From positions 1-64,000 of the forward strand of contig CAZUBO010000004.1 in the NCBI GenBank assembly GCA_964618955.1: a DNA stretch of 64,000 nt, read 5' to 3'. A model generated the notes under the pieces. That model made no database searches. It was not told the DNA's origin and worked only from the letters and a program-made list of their open reading frames with translations. Both the position numbers and the translations under genes were made by a program. Every line of letters starts with the position of its first letter. Position 1 is the stretch's first letter. Origin of the DNA: JAKLIH01 sp964618955. Its GTDB lineage: Bacteria > Patescibacteriota > Minisyncoccia > UBA6257 > JAKLIH01. Below, piece after piece: positions 61,249 through 64,000 of the stretch.

Positions 61249-61258
61249 TTTAAAATCT

Positions 61259-62569
61259 ATGCCTACCAAAACAAAAAAACCAGTTAAAAAAATAACTAAG
61301 AAGGTTGTAAAGAAGATAATCAAAAAGCCAGTAGCAAAGAAAGTTACAAAGAAAGTAGTTAAAAAGATTGCTAAAAAACCAATCAAGAAGGTTACTAAAA
61401 AGACTGCAAAAAAATCTCAAAATTCGAAATTAAAAAGTATAATCCTAAACAAAAAACCTCATAAATTAAGTGATGAGGAGATTAAAGAAGCTATTAATAT
61501 TTTAAAAGCTAAGAATGATGTCCGTGGTTTTGTTACCTTTGGCGAGATTTTAAATTTAATTCCTTATCCAGAATTAAATATTAAAGGCTTAGATAAGATT
61601 TTTGATGTTTTATTCGAAGATAATATCACAATTACTAAGAATTTAGATATCTTAGAAGTTGATAAGGAGATGAGTGTTGACGAATTAATTCGTTCAACTT
61701 CCTTAGAAGAATGACATAATGCCCCTAATAATATCAAAACTTACTTAAAAGATATCGGTAAAGTATCTTTAATCGTTCCTGAAGAAGAGAAGGATCTTTA
61801 TGCCAAATTAATGAAGAACGATCCAGCTGCTCAAAAAAGAATGTTAGAAGCTAACCTAAGATTAGTAGTTAATATCGCTAAGAAATTTTCAGCTCAAACC
61901 AGAGGTTTAGACTTACTTGATTTAATTCAAGAAGGGAATATTGGTTTACGTCGTGCTGTTGAGAAATTCGATCCTCGTAAAGGTTATCGTTTTTCAACCT
62001 ATGCTACTTGTTGAATTCGTCAAGGTATCTCTCGTGCTATTGCGGATCACTCTCGTACTATTCGTATTCCAGTTCATATCGTTGAAGTTTTGACTCGCTA
62101 TCGTAAAGCTAATCGCAATTTAATTCAAATTCTTGATCGTGAACCTTCAGCTGAAGAATTAGCTGCCGAATTAGGATTATCTGTCGAAGAAGTTAGATAT
62201 CTAAAGAAAATCAATCAAGATACTTTCTCTTTGGATCAACCATTTTCAGATGATGAAGACAACAACAGTTCGTATAAAGACATCATCAAAGACGAAAGTA
62301 CTATCTCGCCAGAGGATTCCGCTGCTCAAGACTTAATGATGCAACAACTAAATGAAATTCTAAAAGATATCTTGCCTCGAGAACAAAAAGTTCTTCGAAT
62401 GCGTTTTGGATTAGAAGATGGTATTCCTCATACCTTAGAAGAAGTTGGTGAAGTCTTTGGTGTTACTCGTGAACGTATTCGTCAAATCGAAATGAAAGCA
62501 TTAAAGAAATTAAAAAACCATCCTTTAATCAATCGTTTGAAAGAATTCTACGAACATAACAATCTTTAA
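61259..62569 (+). CDS. rpoD: Primary sigma factor RpoD (sigma-70)
   Basis: 436 residues. Residues 1-52 are a Lys/Pro-rich basic repeat (KKPVKK, KKPVAKK, KKPIKK) in place of acidic region 1.1, then a short 1.1-like part. Region 1.2 (NNIKTYLKDIGKVSLI), 2.1-2.4 (LVVNIAKKFSAQTRGLDLLDLIQEGNIGLRRAVEKFDPRKGYRFSTYATCWIRQGISRAIADHSRTIRIPVHI), 3 and 4 (LEEVGEVFGVTRERIRQIEMKALKKLKNH) are well conserved. The usual WW dyad is Cys-Trp; the Trp is TGA. Housekeeping sigma matching the TTGACA/TATAAT promoters seen. Confidence 0.96.
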
Positions 62570-62578
62570 ATTTAAAAT

Positions 62579-64000
62579 ATGTTAAAATACTTTTCTGAAA
62601 ACTTTTTAACAAAAGCTATATATTTTCTGGGTATTTGTTTAGCTATTACTCCAGGTATTTTTGATAACCAAACTATCTACCCATATATCATTAGCAAGAC
62701 TATTGTTTTTCGTATCATAGTTGCTATCATACTATTCTTCTATACTCTTTTGATTTTGAAGAACAAAGAATATTTACCTTCGAAAAACAATCTTTTGAAA
62801 TGCTTTTTCTTGTTTGTAGTTTCTTGTTTAATTTCTGGACTATTAAGCCAAGATCGTTCCCAAAGCTTTTGATCTACTCCCGAAAGAATGATGGGGACAT
62901 ACAATATGTTCCATTTCTTTGTTATGATTGTAATTCTTTCGAGTGTAATCAAAATCAAAGAAAAATGATTTGAATTATTAAATATCTGAAATTATTTAAT
63001 TGCTTCTGCTACTGTTGTTTCTTTTATTGTTTTTGCTATCAACCATATGATTAAAGGTACTAGTATCTTTATTGATCGTTTTTATGGCTTTGCTGGTAAT
63101 CCAATCTTCTTTGCTTCTATTGTCTTAGTTTTCTTCTATATCAATCTATACTTGTTTTTCGAAAGAATTCAACAACAAAAAATTAATAAACTATACATTT
63201 GAAATATTCTAATTGCTTTATCATACTTTGGAACTATCATTCTTACTGGTTCTCGTGGTGCTTTACTCGCCTTAGGTGTTTCTGGTATTGTATTATTCAT
63301 TAGTTTGATTGTTAATCCTTGCGAAGATTTAAATTATTTATTCAAAATCAATGTTCAACGTTTAGTTTTAATTGTTTTTACTTCATTAATTTTAATTTCT
63401 GGTACAGTTTTTATGTTAAAAAATACCAAATTAATCTCCAATAACTATATCCTAAAGCGTTTAACTACATTTCAAATCGCTGAAAACTCAGCTTTCAGTC
63501 GTATTATTGTGTCAAAAATCGCTTTAACTTGTTTTATTCAAAGACCAATTATTGGTTATGGCTTTGATAATTTTGAGAATTGCTATCAACAAAATTTTGA
63601 TCCTTTAATAGTTAAAGTTCTACCTAGTGAAAATCGTTTTGATAAAGCCCATAATATGCCTTTTGAGATTCTAGCTACTGTAGGTATTATTGGTTTTGTT
63701 TTCTACATGGGAATATATGTTTTAATGTATAAAAACATTAGAGACTTAATGCTTAATGATAAAATTAGTTTCTATTCTGGTTTATCTATCATTCTAGCCA
63801 TCGTTGCCTACTTCTTACAGAATCTTTTTGTATTTGACGTTTTCGAAGGCTTCCTATCGCTATGTTTGTTAACGGCTTTAACAATCTCTTTATCCAATAA
63901 CAAAACTTTTAATTTCAAATGGAATTTAAATCAAAAAACTAAAGAAATTATTACTTGAATTGCTTTTGTTTTAATTTCTTTAAATATTTTTTGATTTAAT
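62579..64000 (+). CDS. Wzy/WaaL-like O-antigen ligase/polymerase membrane protein (3' end outside window)
   Basis: 474 codons to the window edge, with about ten TGA Trp codons. About ten hydrophobic helices. The O-antigen ligase (Wzy_C) signature is visible: ILTGSRGALLALGVSGI, then the outer loop with RPIIGYGFDNFENCYQQ and FDKAHNMPFEILATVGIIGF (the loop-His of the family). It may polymerise or attach surface glycans. It starts 9 bases after rpoD, without SD; the C-terminal part, possibly with TPR repeats as in related proteins, is not visible. Confidence 0.85.

Noticed and set aside
950..62569. Many adjacent open frames ending at TGA that look like broken genes or pseudogenes
   Set aside because: Reading TGA as Trp joins them into single full-length proteins in one frame with correct family lengths (UvrA, RpoB, RpoC, DnaK, DnaG, RpoD and others).
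1..64000. CRISPR arrays, insertion sequences, prophage genes, rRNA genes
   Set aside because: No regularly spaced repeats, transposase or integrase motifs, phage structural proteins or rRNA segments were seen on either strand.

Overview
The window is AT-rich bacterial DNA in which UGA is read as tryptophan. TGA codons interrupt nearly every long gene, and they fall where the universal proteins carry Trp: RpoB (RGAW, MPWYGYTFEDA, EVWALEAYGA), RpoC (KPEWIFVSNLPVLPP, CHIWYLK), sigma-70 (WIRQ) and RRF (EPWD). Two paralogous LamG pilins in the window swap TGA and TGG at the same Trp. All gene extents below use this code (TAA/TAG stop only). The genome keeps a cell-wall and rod-shape set (MreBCD, PBP2) and a type IV pilus, so it is not a Mollicute. 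Small proteins, a PilM-PilN fusion, LamG pilins and GYAW-repeat proteins point to a Candidate Phyla Radiation/Patescibacteria-type bacterium. The known recoded members of that group (Absconditabacteria, Gracilibacteria) read UGA as Gly, so the lineage assignment is inference. Almost no gene has a Shine-Dalgarno (SD) sequence; promoters are typically TTGAC(A/T)-N17-TATACT-like and lie 20-35 bases before the start codon.

Layout. 0-0.7 kb: end of a LamG pilin. 0.9-3.8: uvrA. 4.0-13.3: an unknown gene, then frr-rseP-mreB-mreC-mreD-pbp2, an HD hydrolase and a HEAT-repeat/kinase-like protein. 13.25-14.88: an island of two SD-led, TGG-only secreted or membrane-anchored proteins with structured RNAs, including a textbook type III hammerhead ribozyme. 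15.0-21.0: greA, then the heat-shock cluster hrcA (CIRCE operator)-grpE-dnaK-membrane protein-dnaJ. 21.0-33.6: type IV pilus locus with pilin, PilB, PilC, minor pilins with LamG or GYAW repeats, PilX-like, PilM-PilN fusion and a pilin-LamG fusion. 33.6-40.9: rpoB-rpoC. 41-44.2: cysteine desulfurase, NifU/IscU scaffold, LemA, HtpX-like protease. 44.16-44.53: the only gene-poor gap over 300 bases; it holds a terminator and a minus-strand structured RNA with an SD-led micro-ORF. 44.5-48.2: two half-size ABC transporters. 48.2-57.6: accessory enzymes (three S51-type peptidases, glycosyltransferase, BRO/DinD protein, HD hydrolase, histidine phosphatases, DUF218, epimerase, radical SAM, dehydrogenase, MazG-like) plus tRNA-Ser(GGA). 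57.6-64: a small RNA, tRNA-Ser(UGA), DgkA-type kinase, an HExxH protein, dnaG, rpoD, and the start of a Wzy/WaaL-like membrane protein.

The genes form four working sets: envelope growth (MreBCD-PBP2, DgkA, Wzy-like); surface attachment by pili bearing lectin-like domains; a classic HrcA/CIRCE chaperone regulon; and core transcription and replication (RpoBC, RpoD, GreA, DnaG). The most unusual element is the 13.25-14.88 kb island. Its translation signals (strong SD, TGG only) differ from the host, and its two genes are separated by a hammerhead ribozyme.
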